Source of the DNA: Hymenobacter persicinus
Lineage (GTDB): Bacteria > Bacteroidota > Bacteroidia > Cytophagales > Hymenobacteraceae
Direction of reading: 5' to 3'
Assembly: GCF_004167665.1 (NCBI RefSeq)
Contig: NZ_SEWE01000002.1
Span: 124,001-188,000, forward strand
DNA: 64,000 nucleotides
Shown: one piece after another, positions 8,848-17,652 of the stretch
Layout of the letters: each line of letters opens with the position of its first letter
Position numbering within the stretch: the first letter of the stretch is position 1
Notes under the pieces: model-generated
What the model saw: only the letters and a program-made list of their open reading frames with translations
Database searches by the model: none
What the model was told of the DNA's origin: nothing
Translations under genes and position numbers: made by a program

Positions 8848-9525
8848 TCAGGCGAAGAAAACCCGCTCCACCGTCCAGTAGGCCGCCACCAGCCCGATGA
8901 GCACGGAAGCCGGCACCACCACGCGGCGCTTGTACCAGGGCTTGTCGGCAAACCAGCGGCCGATAAGCAGCCAGGCCAGCAGAATCACTGACACCTGGCC
9001 CAGCTCCACGCCCACGTTGAAGGAAATCAGGGACTCGAAAAACATGGACCGCGGCAGCCCCAGCGAGGTCAGGGCGCTGGCAAAGCCCAGGCCGTGAATT
9101 AACCCGAAGCCGAACACGATGGCCACCCGGAACGGATTGAGCCGGTCGGCGAAGATGTTTTCAATGGCTACGAACAGAATCGACAGCGCAATGACGGGCT
9201 CCACAATGGCCGCCGGCGGGTTGATGAAGCCGTACATGGCCAGCCCGAGCGTGATGGAGTGGGCAATGGTAAAGGCCGTGGCCTGCCACAGCACCGGTTT
9301 GAGCCGGGGTTCCAGAAAAAAGATGCTGAGCACGAACAGAATGTGGTCGAGGCCCAGGGGCAGAATGTGCGTGTAGCCGAGCTTGAGGTAGGTCCAGACG
9401 ATGTCGGTGCGGGAAAGCTTACTCAGATCCACGTCCAGCACGTGGGCTGCGGCCAACTGCGGCAAGGCCAGCAGCAGCAGCGGCACCCAGTGGCGCCCGC
9501 GCAGCAAGGAGAAAACAGCTTTCAT
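8848..9525 (-). CDS. HupE/UreJ family membrane protein
   Basis: A 225-residue inner-membrane protein with a signal sequence (cleavage near AAAH) and six to seven hydrophobic segments. It has the family pattern of His and Asp in the first transmembrane hairpin (THILPLGLDH), then TIAHS and LIHGLGFA. HupE and UreJ are implicated in nickel or cobalt movement in hydrogenase and urease clusters, but no hydrogenase or urease gene is present here, so the transported ion is open. It follows the TPR gene by 18 bp and precedes the small His/Cys protein by 23 bp, so co-transcription is likely. Confidence 0.88.
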   Translation of the reverse strand: MKAVFSLLRGRHWVPLLLLALPQLAAAHVLDVDLSKLSRTDIVWTYLKLGYTHILPLGLDHILFVLSIFFLEPRLKPVLWQATAFTIAHSITLGLAMYGFINPPAAIVEPVIALSILFVAIENIFADRLNPFRVAIVFGFGLIHGLGFASALTSLGLPRSMFFESLISFNVGVELGQVSVILLAWLLIGRWFADKPWYKRRVVVPASVLIGLVAAYWTVERVFFA

Positions 9526-9543
9526 AGCAGCGGGAAAAGCGCG

Positions 9544-10869
9544 TTAGTTAACGGCCAGCAGCTTTTTACCTTCGTCGGCCAGGTCCATGCTCAGGTACGG
9601 GTTGGTAGCTAGGGCCTTGCGAATCAGGGCTTGACCCTCGGCGGCGCGGCCGTTTTTGGTGGCAATCAGGCCGGCCCGGCACAGCAGCGTCGGGTTCTGC
9701 GACTTGGTGCGCAAAGCTTTGGTGATGTAGGTTTCGGCATCCCGGTACTCACCGCGCTTGTAGTGCACCCAGGCCAGGGTCTCGTTCACGTCGATGTTAT
9801 CGGGCCGCCGGTCGTATTCAAGCTTGGCGTGTTCCAGGGCTTTGTTCAGCTCGTTGGTTTTGAGGTAGGCATAGGCCAGCTCCCGGTCGGCGTAGTGGCC
9901 CATCTGCTCGTTGTCGTCGGCATTTTTGGCATCCGAGGCGAGCATGGCAATAGCTTCCTGAGCCATTTGCGCGGCCTTATCGGGCTCGTGGTTGAGACGG
10001 TAGAGGTCGGTGAGCTCATCGGCAAAAGCGTAGTCTTTCACCGTGGCGCGGGCCTTGCGGAAGTAGTCGATGGCGGCAGGATAGTTCTTACGCGCTTTTT
10101 CCACCCGGCCCAGCCCGGCCAGGGCGTAGGCGTAGTAGGGCCGCTCCAGCAAAGCCTGCCGGTACTGCTTTTCGGCCTGCAGCAGGTCGCCGGTGCTTTC
10201 GTAGAGGTGGCCCAGCGTGGTGCGGGCCCACTCGGTTTGCTCCAGCCCGGCATAACCGGCCTTGGTGGCCATGTCCATGGCTTCGATGGCGCCGGGGTAG
10301 TCGCCGTAAATCTCGCGCAGATACGACACGCGGGAGTAGGAGCGCAGATCGGGGCGCACCTGGTTCATCTTGTCGGCCATCTTCACGGCTTCGGCGTAGC
10401 GGCCCAGCTCCACGTTGGCATCGCAGAGCAGCCCGTACACGAAGGCGTTGTTGGGATTGATAGCCACGGCTTGCTCAGCTACGGCCAGCCCTTCGGAAAA
10501 GTGGTGCTGGGTCAAACTCAGCGAAGCCTTGCAGCACAGGGCCTCAAAGTTTTCGGGCTCCTGCCGCAGCACGCCGTCGAGCAGCTGCATGGCGGCCATG
10601 TCGTAGTAGGGATGGTCGCCGGTGACGCGGCCCTCCTGCATGTAGGCCTGGGCCAGCAGCAGCTTGGCTTTGTTGTCGTCGGGCTTAGCCCGCAGTTGGG
10701 CCAGCAGCCCGCCAATGGCATTTTTGGTGTTGAGCCACTCCCCTCCCAGCGCCAGGTCGCCGTGGCGTTCCTTGAGGGTCGGAATGGGCTCGGGCTGGCG
10801 GAAGAAGAACAGGGCCGCCACGGCCGTTGCAAAGCTCAGCACCAGAATCGGGTAGAGGTATTTACGCAA
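9544..10869 (-). CDS. TPR-repeat protein with N-terminal membrane anchor
   Basis: A tetratricopeptide protein that probably scaffolds other components at the membrane. I place the start at a TTG (10869), because a strong minus-strand terminator (10893-10919) lies just upstream; a GTG at 10950 would put the terminator inside the gene. From the TTG the protein opens with RKYLYPILVLSF and a hydrophobic anchor, then a series of TPR-like helix pairs through to the end (for example NPNNAFVYGLL, RPYYAYALAGLGR, RPDNIDVNETLAW). Length is then about 441 residues. It sits between the DUF4331 and HupE genes. A partner role is inferred only from context. Confidence 0.82.
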   Translation of the reverse strand: MRKYLYPILVLSFATAVAALFFFRQPEPIPTLKERHGDLALGGEWLNTKNAIGGLLAQLRAKPDDNKAKLLLAQAYMQEGRVTGDHPYYDMAAMQLLDGVLRQEPENFEALCCKASLSLTQHHFSEGLAVAEQAVAINPNNAFVYGLLCDANVELGRYAEAVKMADKMNQVRPDLRSYSRVSYLREIYGDYPGAIEAMDMATKAGYAGLEQTEWARTTLGHLYESTGDLLQAEKQYRQALLERPYYAYALAGLGRVEKARKNYPAAIDYFRKARATVKDYAFADELTDLYRLNHEPDKAAQMAQEAIAMLASDAKNADDNEQMGHYADRELAYAYLKTNELNKALEHAKLEYDRRPDNIDVNETLAWVHYKRGEYRDAETYITKALRTKSQNPTLLCRAGLIATKNGRAAEGQALIRKALATNPYLSMDLADEGKKLLAVN

Positions 10870-10892
10870 AGCGGTTGGTTCTGAAAGGTGGG

Positions 10893-10919
10893 AAAAAGGG
10901 GCCGGCCTGCGCCGGCCCC
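10893..10919 (-). terminator. Intrinsic terminator downstream of the DUF4331 gene
   Basis: On the minus strand GGGGCCGGC (10919-10911) pairs with GCCGGCCCC (10906-10898) around a 4-nt loop and is followed by five T residues. It lies between the DUF4331 stop and the TPR start, so it should reduce, but need not abolish, transcription into the TPR-HupE genes. Confidence 0.85.
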
Positions 10920-10980
10920 GACGTTTCCAAAAAAAGACAGCCGGACTCACCCGGGCCCGGCTATCAATCTACCACTCTAT

Positions 10981-11018
10981 CGGTACGGCCCCAAAAGAAA
11001 GCCTTTGCGGCCGTACCG
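10981..11018. repeat. 10-bp inverted repeat in the DUF4331 3' untranslated region
   Basis: CGGTACGGCC (10981-10990) and GGCCGTACCG (11009-11018) form a perfect stem 12 bp after the DUF4331 stop. There is no T-run on either side. It may protect the mRNA 3' end ahead of the true terminator at 10893-10919. Confidence 0.6.
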
Positions 11019-11029
11019 ACGGGTTATGG

Positions 11030-13135
11030 TTAGTTGGTATGCACAAGCTTGATGGACTGCAGCACCGTTTCGCCCGACTTAACGGTTGCAATGTAGGTAC
11101 CGGCGGCCAGGGTCGGCACGTTCCAGACGAAATCATAGGCGCCGGCGCGGTGTTCCTTGTTGTTGATGAGCGTGGCCACCTTACGACCCATCATGTCCGA
11201 TACCACCAGCGTCACGGGACCTTTCGCCGCTACCTCGTAGTGGAACGTGGTCTTGCTGGTGAAGGGATTCGGGAAGTTTTGGGCTACCTCAACCGGCGAA
11301 GTCGACATGTTCAGACCCGAGCCAGTGCGCTGGGCCAGGGCCACGCGCTGAGCCTTGGTGCCGCTCCACGGCGTCTGCATGTAGGGGAAGGTCGATTTGA
11401 AGGTCGTGTCGTTGGCTTCAATCCCGGTGCGGAAGCCCAGGTTGCCGGCCAGACCGGGCGTGTTGGCTTCGTAGGGCAGGCCAATGGCAGCCAGCACTAC
11501 GCCACCTACGGCTTGCAGCTCGATGCGGGTCACGTCGTCTTCCAGACGGCGGCCGTTGGGGAAGCCGTCCATGTTCGGAATGAATTCCAGGTTGGCGTTG
11601 GTGTTGTAGGGCGCCTGGGTCAGACCCAGCACTGCCGCGGCCAGCAGGCCTTCCGAGCTAAACAGCGGGGAGTTACGGGGCGTCGCGGGCACGGCCATGT
11701 TCAGGCGGAGCATGTCACCACCCACGCCGGCAGCAGCGGCGGGGTTATCCACCAGCGGCATGAAGTTGTTGATAAACGGCTTGCCGGGCGTCAGAGGCTG
11801 CCCGGCGGTTTTGCCGGTGGCCAGCTGGTAGGGCGGCAGGTTAGGCACCCCGGTGTGGAAGATGGGTAGAATGTCGACCGAGCGGGGCTTGGCCGCGCGC
11901 AGCAGATACTCGCCGTAGCCTCCATCAGCCACTTTGGCGAAGGCCGTACCGGCCACCGCCGCCGCCGGGGCGCTCAGCAGGGCCGATACCCCGCCTTTGC
12001 CGTTGGCAAAGTCAAACGTGTTGAGCGAGTTGCGCTGAATCCGCAGGGCATTCAGGCCGGGAACGGCGGCGCCGAAGTAGCCCGTGCCCTCGGCCATGTA
12101 CAGGCCCAGTTCGGGGTTGGAGAGGTAGTCTTCCGTGGCGGCCACTTCCGTGTAGGGAGTTACGGCGTTCCAGCGGTCCTTGGCCCCAATGGGGTTGATA
12201 ACCTCGTTGAGCAGGGGCATGCCGATGCGCGACACCTGCACGTAGTTGCCGCTGTGGGTCTGGGTGCCGTCCACGTTCAGGGTGCGCAGGGCGGGCCGGC
12301 TGGCCGAGGCCCACACCCCAATGATATAGTTCGAATCGAGGATGTTGGCGGCCTGCGCCCCGGTTTTACCGTCCTTTTGCAGAATGGCAATGGGGAGCTG
12401 CATAGCAATGGTATGGGTATTTTTGCGGGCCAGGCCGTCGCGGGCCGCAGCGGCGCGGATACCACCCAGGTCGAAGATGCCACCCAGGTCGGCGAAGAAC
12501 GGGTCATCCACGGGGCCGCAGAACACCCGGCCCGTGCCGCCACCAGCCGGAATCGTCTGGATGGCGCCGGTCATCAGCGTGTTGTAGTCGGCTGCTCCCA
12601 GGCCCGCCGGGCCCGAAATGGAGCGCGGCCCGATGTTGGTCGGGGGCACCACGCCGTTGGTTATCACGTTGGTAAAAGCCCCGCCGTTGCGGCTGACCTC
12701 CATCGTGTAAGTCGTTTTCAGGTTTTGCTTCGGACCCGCGCCGGCGTTACGGATGTTGAAGAACGTGGTAGGGTCTTCGTTGGTGCGGGTGAAGGTGAAG
12801 CGGTAGGTGATGTCATCCTGGTTCACGTTCGTCGCCGAGTTCTTGATGTGAATCTCGTAGCGCACGTTTTCCCCGAACGTGTTGTAGTTCGGTCCGCCCT
12901 GGGGCAGCTCCAGCGGAACATAGTTGGCGATGATGTTGATCATCTCCGAATTGACCGGGTCGCGGAAGGCGTACAGGTCGGTGTTGTCGGCCAACGGGTC
13001 GTCGGCAATAAGCGGGGCTTCCCGGTGGCTGGAGGCTTCCAGACGGGTGTTTTGTCCGCTCCAGACCAGGGCTCCGGCCACGGCGGTAGCCGCCAGCGAC
13101 AAATGGAGAATCGGACGCGTAAATGTCTTCTTCAT
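11030..13135 (-). CDS. DUF4331 domain protein with T9SS sorting domain
   Basis: A secreted protein of about 701 residues. The start is the ATG at 13135 (MKKTFTRP), which gives a clean signal peptide ending near LEASSHREAP; the longer frame upstream is not needed. Residues from about 30 to 600 match the DUF4331 family (SSHREAPLI, DNTDLYAF, then long beta-rich segments). The last 85 or so residues are a type IX sorting domain (NFPNPF, GRKVATL, LAAGTYIATV), predicting surface display or release. DUF4331 function is not established to my knowledge. It is the first gene of the TPR-HupE-TonB cluster and has its own terminator. Confidence 0.93.
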   Translation of the reverse strand: MKKTFTRPILHLSLAATAVAGALVWSGQNTRLEASSHREAPLIADDPLADNTDLYAFRDPVNSEMINIIANYVPLELPQGGPNYNTFGENVRYEIHIKNSATNVNQDDITYRFTFTRTNEDPTTFFNIRNAGAGPKQNLKTTYTMEVSRNGGAFTNVITNGVVPPTNIGPRSISGPAGLGAADYNTLMTGAIQTIPAGGGTGRVFCGPVDDPFFADLGGIFDLGGIRAAAARDGLARKNTHTIAMQLPIAILQKDGKTGAQAANILDSNYIIGVWASASRPALRTLNVDGTQTHSGNYVQVSRIGMPLLNEVINPIGAKDRWNAVTPYTEVAATEDYLSNPELGLYMAEGTGYFGAAVPGLNALRIQRNSLNTFDFANGKGGVSALLSAPAAAVAGTAFAKVADGGYGEYLLRAAKPRSVDILPIFHTGVPNLPPYQLATGKTAGQPLTPGKPFINNFMPLVDNPAAAAGVGGDMLRLNMAVPATPRNSPLFSSEGLLAAAVLGLTQAPYNTNANLEFIPNMDGFPNGRRLEDDVTRIELQAVGGVVLAAIGLPYEANTPGLAGNLGFRTGIEANDTTFKSTFPYMQTPWSGTKAQRVALAQRTGSGLNMSTSPVEVAQNFPNPFTSKTTFHYEVAAKGPVTLVVSDMMGRKVATLINNKEHRAGAYDFVWNVPTLAAGTYIATVKSGETVLQSIKLVHTN

Positions 13136-13555
13136 GATGAAATGAGTGGGAAAGTGGATAAAAAAAGGGCACGCGGACCAGCCCAAGAATTCGGGTGGCA
13201 AAAGCAGGAAAGCAACAGGTAGTGTGGCGGTAAGCGGAATAGAAGCGCCGGGGGCCGGCTGGAAGCACCCCCGGATAAGAAAAGCCGGTCCGGGGGCCGG
13301 AGGGGCTTAGTAAAGCGCAAGCAGCTTGCCGCTTGCTGATCCACATACGGACCATCTTCCTTTCCCGGATTCGCGGCAGTTGAACTTTTTTCAGAAAAAT
13401 TTTAGGCCTGGCTTTGCATCCGGCCCGCCCCGGCAAGGCCTACCACGAGCGGCCGGCAATTCTTGGTTACTTTTGGCCCCCCAAAGCGGTTATGCCACTC
13501 GTATAGCTCAATCCGTTCTTTCACCTGCGCGCCCCGCGCGCCGCCCTCCATTCGC
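13136..13555. other. Divergent intergenic region between DUF4331 and hscA
   Basis: A 420-bp gap holding no credible gene. For hscA it contains TACTTTTG at 13468-13475. For DUF4331 only the degenerate TGCTTTTG (complement of 13200-13207) is seen. A short GCAAGC/GCTTGC inverted repeat lies near 13318-13338. Confidence 0.5.
13468..13475 (+). promoter_or_regulatory. Candidate -7 element for hscA
   Basis: TACTTTTG matches the Bacteroidota TAnnTTTG element and would give a leader of about 75 nt before the ATG at 13556. No well-spaced TTTG upstream element is obvious. Confidence 0.45.
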
Positions 13556-15415
13556 ATGGCTAAAGTCGCAATCAACCTTTCCACCGGAAGTATTCAGCAG
13601 GAAGAGATTATCGTCGGTATCGACCTGGGTACGACCAACAGCCTGGTGGCCTATATCCACCCCGAAGGCCGGCAGCCGACGGCTATCAACGACCTGGGCC
13701 GAGGTACCATTGTGCCCTCGGTGGTGCACTTTCCCGCCGGCGGCGTCGAGCCTATCGTGGGCACGGAGGCCAAGGATTTCCTGCTGACCGACCCGCAAAA
13801 CACGATTTACTCGGTGAAGCGCCTGCTGGGCAAAAGCTACCACGACCTGGGCGGCCACGCCACCGACCTGGGCTACAAGGTTATCGACGACAACTCCGAG
13901 GGTTTGGTCAAGATCCGGGTCGGCGACCGGTTTTACTCCCCCATCGAGCTCAGCGCCGAGATTCTGAAGGAGCTGCGCCAGCGGGCTGAGCACGCCCTGA
14001 AAACGCCCGTCAACCGCGCCGTAATTACCGTGCCGGCCTACTTCAACGACTCCCAGCGCCAGGCCACCCGCGACGCCGGCCGCCTGGCGGGCCTCGAAGT
14101 GCTGCGCATCGTGAATGAGCCCACCGCCGCGGCCCTGGCCTACGGCATCGGCCTGAGCCCCGACGAGCACAAAACCGTGGCCGTGTACGACCTGGGTGGC
14201 GGCACCTTCGACGTGAGCATTCTGCGCATTCAGCAGGGCATTTTCGAGGTATTGAGCACCAACGGCGACACCTACCTCGGCGGCGACGACCTCGACCGCG
14301 CCATCATCAACCACTGGACCGGCGAGTATCAGCTCGCCGCCTATCTGTACGACAACGGCAGCGCCCAGCAGGAGCTGCGCCTCCTGGCCGAGGAAGCCAA
14401 AAAGCACCTGAGCCAGCACGAGGAATTCGGGGCCGACTTCGGCGGCACCCGCCTGCCGCTGACCAAGGCCAAGTTCAACGAGCTGATTCAGCCGTTGGTG
14501 GCGCGTACCATCGACTCGTGCCGACGGGCCCTGGCCGATGCGGGCCTCACCCCCAAAGACCTCGATGCGGTGCTGCTCGTGGGCGGCTCCACCCGGGTAC
14601 CGCTGGTGTACGACTCGGTATCGGAGTTTTTCCAGCAGCCGGCCAACAACTCGCTCAACCCCGACGAAGTCGTGGCCCTGGGCGCCGCCATTCAGGCCGA
14701 TATTCTGGCCGGCAACCGCCGCGACGTACTCCTGCTCGACGTGACGCCGCTCACGTTAGGCATCGAAACCCTGGGCGGGCTGATGGACCCCATTATTCCG
14801 CGCAACTCCAAGATTCCAACCAAGGCCGGCCGCCAGTACACCACCAGTGTGGACGGGCAGGTGAACCTGAAAATCTCGGTGTATCAAGGCGAGCGGGACC
14901 TGGTGAAGGAAAACCGTAAGCTGGCCGAGTTCGACCTGCGCGGTATTCCGGCCATGCCCGCCGGGCTGCCTAAGGTCGACGTGAACTTTCTGCTCAACGC
15001 CGACGGCATTCTGCAGGTCGAAGCCATTGAGCTGCGCTCCAACACCCGGCAGGCCGTCGAAATTAAGCCCCAGTACGGCCTTACCGACGAGCAGGTGGAG
15101 CAGATGCTGATGGATTCGCTCACCCACGCCCGCGAGGACGTGGCGGCCCGCATGGTGATTGAGGCCCGCACCGTGGCCGAGCAGATGATTTACCAGGTGG
15201 AGCGGTTTGTGGAAAAAAACTCCCAGTACCTGACCGAGGACGAAATCACCCAGACGGCGGCCCAGACCCAGGCCCTGCGCGAGGCCCTCGACACCGGCGA
15301 CAAAGACACCATCCTGGGTGCCGTCGACAAGCTCGAGGAACTCACCAGCCCGTTCGCCGAGCGGGTGATGAACATTTCCATCAAGCAGGCCATGGCAGGC
15401 AAGAAAATCGAGTAG
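13556..15415 (+). CDS. hscA: Hsp70-family chaperone, HscA-like
   Basis: ATP-dependent Hsp70 chaperone of about 619 residues. The start is the ATG at 13556 ([11 protein letters not shown]); the frame extends further upstream but without conserved sequence. Nucleotide-binding domain motifs are [14 protein letters not shown] (phosphate 1), [23 protein letters not shown] (phosphate 2) and [10 protein letters not shown] (adenosine); the substrate-binding part starts near residue 385 with [10 protein letters not shown]. The short N-terminal extension and LGIETLGG pattern resemble HscA, the iron-sulfur cluster assembly Hsp70, rather than DnaK. No isc genes are nearby, so the HscA assignment rests on sequence alone. 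Confidence 0.85.
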   Translation: MAKVAINLSTGSIQQEEIIVGIDLGTTNSLVAYIHPEGRQPTAINDLGRGTIVPSVVHFPAGGVEPIVGTEAKDFLLTDPQNTIYSVKRLLGKSYHDLGGHATDLGYKVIDDNSEGLVKIRVGDRFYSPIELSAEILKELRQRAEHALKTPVNRAVITVPAYFNDSQRQATRDAGRLAGLEVLRIVNEPTAAALAYGIGLSPDEHKTVAVYDLGGGTFDVSILRIQQGIFEVLSTNGDTYLGGDDLDRAIINHWTGEYQLAAYLYDNGSAQQELRLLAEEAKKHLSQHEEFGADFGGTRLPLTKAKFNELIQPLVARTIDSCRRALADAGLTPKDLDAVLLVGGSTRVPLVYDSVSEFFQQPANNSLNPDEVVALGAAIQADILAGNRRDVLLLDVTPLTLGIETLGGLMDPIIPRNSKIPTKAGRQYTTSVDGQVNLKISVYQGERDLVKENRKLAEFDLRGIPAMPAGLPKVDVNFLLNADGILQVEAIELRSNTRQAVEIKPQYGLTDEQVEQMLMDSLTHAREDVAARMVIEARTVAEQMIYQVERFVEKNSQYLTEDEITQTAAQTQALREALDTGDKDTILGAVDKLEELTSPFAERVMNISIKQAMAGKKIE

Positions 15416-15430
15416 AGCTGCCCTGCTCCC

Positions 15431-15470
15431 AACGCCCCGACTTCCGCCCGAAGTCGGGGCGTTTCTGTTT
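15431..15470. terminator. Intrinsic terminator after hscA
   Basis: ACGCCCCGACTT (15432-15443) pairs with AAGTCGGGGCGT (15451-15462), followed by a T-rich tail. Confidence 0.88.
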
Positions 15471-15557
15471 AGTCGGCTTTCTTTGCTGCTTTAGCCCGCA
15501 AGCCAGCCGCCCGGCGGGTTCGATGGGCGGTGTTGTCCGTTTTATGCTCGTTAGCTT

Positions 15558-16760
15558 ATGAATGCCAACCTCACCCGGCTAGTTGCCAGCGCCCAAAAGC
15601 CCTCGCGGCGCATTATCGGCCTGATGTCGGGCACCTCCCTGGACGGCCTGGACGTGGCCTTGTGCCGTTGCGAGGGCCACGGCCCGGCCACCCGCGTGCA
15701 GGTCGAACAGTTCCGAACCGTGCCGTATACCGACGCCATCCGGCAGGAAATCCGCCGCGTGTTTGCCCGCCGGGAAGTGGAGCTCCAGCACCTGACGCTG
15801 CTCAACGCCTGGCTGGGCCGGCTGCACGGGCACCTAGTGCTCGACTGCCTGGCGGAGTGGAACATCGAGCCCGGCGCCGTGGATGCCATTGCCAGCCACG
15901 GCCAAACCGTTTTTCACGCCCCTAGGCACCAGCACGGTCTGCCCGACTGGCCCGACGCCACCCTGCAGCTCGGTGACGGGGACCATCTGGCCGTGCAAAC
16001 CGGCATTCTGACCATCAGCGACTTTCGGCAGAAGCACGTGGCCGCCGGCGGGCAGGGGGCTCCGCTAGCCGTGTACGGCGACTACCTGATTTTTTCCCAG
16101 CCTGGGGAAGACCGGCTTCTGCTCAATCTGGGCGGCATTGCCAACTTCACCTACCTGCCCGGCTCCCTGGCCGCCCCCGACGTGTTCAGCACCGACACCG
16201 GGCCGGGCAACACCCTGCTCGATGCCTTCGTGCGCATGTATTATCCTACCCAGGAATACGACGAAGGCGGCGCGCTGGCCGCTCAGGGCACCGTGCACCC
16301 GGCCCTGCTGGCGCAACTGCTGGCCCACCCCTTCTTTGCCGAGGAACTGCCCAAAACCACCGGCCCGGAGCTGTTCAATCCGGACTACGTGCGGGCGGCC
16401 CAGGCCCGTACCGCTACCGGCCACCTCTCCCCCCTTGATCTGCTGGCCACGCTCACAGAGTTTAGTGCGGCCGGAGTGGCGCTGGCCGTGGAGCGGGCAT
16501 TTGGCGCCCAACGCCCGTTTTGGGCCTACGCCAGCGGGGGCGGCATGCACAACCCAGTGCTGATGGCAGCCCTGCAGCGCCGGTTGCCCCAGTGCCGGTT
16601 TGCCACCACCGAGGCCCTCGGCATTGCCCCCGACGCAAAGGAAGCAGTGTTGTTTGCCATTCTGGCCAATGAAACGCTGGCCGGCGAGCCCATGCCCATC
16701 GGGGCGGGTCAGCAACGGGTGCCGGCCGTGGCCCTGGGCAAGATTTCCTTTCCGGGCTAG
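15558..16760 (+). CDS. anmK: Anhydro-N-acetylmuramic acid kinase
   Basis: Phosphorylates 1,6-anhydro-N-acetylmuramic acid released during cell-wall turnover to MurNAc-6-phosphate, feeding peptidoglycan recycling in the cytoplasm. The 400-residue length is near that of the family (about 370-390). The ATP-binding N-terminus GLMSGTSLDGLDVA is diagnostic; also visible are IASHGQTVFH, LNLGGIANFTYL and FSTDTGPGN. It ends 3 bp before the stop of the convergent gene at 16764. Confidence 0.96.
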   Translation: MNANLTRLVASAQKPSRRIIGLMSGTSLDGLDVALCRCEGHGPATRVQVEQFRTVPYTDAIRQEIRRVFARREVELQHLTLLNAWLGRLHGHLVLDCLAEWNIEPGAVDAIASHGQTVFHAPRHQHGLPDWPDATLQLGDGDHLAVQTGILTISDFRQKHVAAGGQGAPLAVYGDYLIFSQPGEDRLLLNLGGIANFTYLPGSLAAPDVFSTDTGPGNTLLDAFVRMYYPTQEYDEGGALAAQGTVHPALLAQLLAHPFFAEELPKTTGPELFNPDYVRAAQARTATGHLSPLDLLATLTEFSAAGVALAVERAFGAQRPFWAYASGGGMHNPVLMAALQRRLPQCRFATTEALGIAPDAKEAVLFAILANETLAGEPMPIGAGQQRVPAVALGKISFPG

Positions 16761-16763
16761 CTT

Positions 16764-17234
16764 CTACTTGGCGCGGCGAGCCTTGGTCTGCGGGGCCGGA
16801 ATCAGGCCAAAGGACAGGATGCGGGTGGCCGTGGAGTCGCGGAAGGTCACGTCGAGCTGCACCTCGGGCTTGGCGGCCAGCGTATCGCTCTTGAACATGA
16901 AGCTGTAGAAGTGGCGCACATCGTTGTTTTCCTGAATGCGCATGCCCAGCTTGTAGAGGTCGATGGCGGGCTGAAACTGCTGCCCTTTCTCGTAGAGCGG
17001 CCGGGCCGCAGCCCGGAAGCGGGCCGGCGTGACGGCGGCGCTGACCTCGGGCGCGAGCAGCTGGTAGGCGTGGTTATAGTCGGCGCGGAGCACGGCCAGC
17101 AGAAACTGCCGCGCCACCTGCACCTGCGAGAGGCGCACCCGGGCTACGGCGGGTGGGGCCAGGCTCAGGGCGGCCAGCAGCCCCAGGGTCAGAACGCGAA
17201 ATCCGGATTGCCGCAGACGAAAAGGGAATATCAT
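16764..17234 (-). CDS. Exported hypothetical protein
   Basis: A 156-residue protein of no recognised family, with a basic N-terminus and a signal-like hydrophobic segment (about 12-32, ending PPAVAR). The mature part has an alpha-helical start (VARQFLLAVLRADYNHAYQLL) and beta strands later, a layout compatible with an NTF2/DUF3887-like small domain, although this is only an impression. It follows ftsB by about 67 bp on the same strand and may be co-transcribed with it. Confidence 0.75.
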   Translation of the reverse strand: MIFPFRLRQSGFRVLTLGLLAALSLAPPAVARVRLSQVQVARQFLLAVLRADYNHAYQLLAPEVSAAVTPARFRAAARPLYEKGQQFQPAIDLYKLGMRIQENNDVRHFYSFMFKSDTLAAKPEVQLDVTFRDSTATRILSFGLIPAPQTKARRAK

Positions 17235-17301
17235 GTGCCAGCAGCAGTCAAATACGGGGCCACGCTGGCCCAGCTGTGGTGCGCCGCCCGGCCTGGCGCG
17301 G

Positions 17302-17616
17302 TTAGTTGGCTTCCTGGGGCACTAGGATGAACACGTCTTCGCCGGGACGCTTCATGATGTATTTCTCGCGGGCAAACTTTTCCAGCAGCTCCGGACTACT
17401 CAGCAGCTCGGCCCGGTCCTTTTTCACCGTTTCAATGTTTTTCAGGTAGTACTCCTTCTCGGCCTGCAGCTCCCGCCACTTGGCGTACATGTCGTACTGC
17501 TTGAGCAGGTCGTTGGAGTCGAAAACGAACATCCAGAGTAGGAAGCCCACCGTGGTGAAAAAGTAGAAGCTGCGGAGAAACCGGGGCACCCGGTCGAGAA
17601 TGGCGGAAATCTGCAT
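17302..17616 (-). CDS. ftsB: Septum formation initiator, FtsB/DivIC family
   Basis: A small bitopic division protein of about 104 residues: a short cytoplasmic N-terminus, one membrane helix (about 16-35, YFFTTVGFLLWMFVF), then a coiled coil (KWRELQAEKEYYLKNIETVKKDRAELL) and the conserved REKYIMKRPGEDVFIL end. FtsB bridges FtsL and FtsQ at the divisome. I choose the ATG at 17616 over 17625 because a consensus promoter element ends only 6 bp upstream of it. In many bacteria ftsB is next to eno; here a secreted protein gene lies between them. Confidence 0.92.
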   Translation of the reverse strand: MQISAILDRVPRFLRSFYFFTTVGFLLWMFVFDSNDLLKQYDMYAKWRELQAEKEYYLKNIETVKKDRAELLSSPELLEKFAREKYIMKRPGEDVFILVPQEAN

Positions 17617-17622
17617 AGCTCT

Positions 17623-17651
17623 CAAAGATAAACAAAGCGCGCGTACGCCAA
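17623..17651 (-). promoter_or_regulatory. Promoter of ftsB
   Basis: On the minus strand TTG (17651-17649), 18 bp, then TATCTTTG (17630-17623). The transcription start is expected within a few bases of the ATG at 17616, so the mRNA would be leaderless or nearly so. The promoter straddles the stop codon region of the upstream CARDB gene. Confidence 0.6.
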
Positions 17652-17652
17652 G

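Noticed and set aside
10870..10950. GTG start at 10950 for the TPR protein
   Set aside because: The terminator at 10893-10919 would fall inside the coding region, and the extra residues show no signal-like sequence.
13463..13555. N-terminal extension of the Hsp70 gene
   Set aside because: The conserved protein starts at 13556, and the extension would include the probable promoter.
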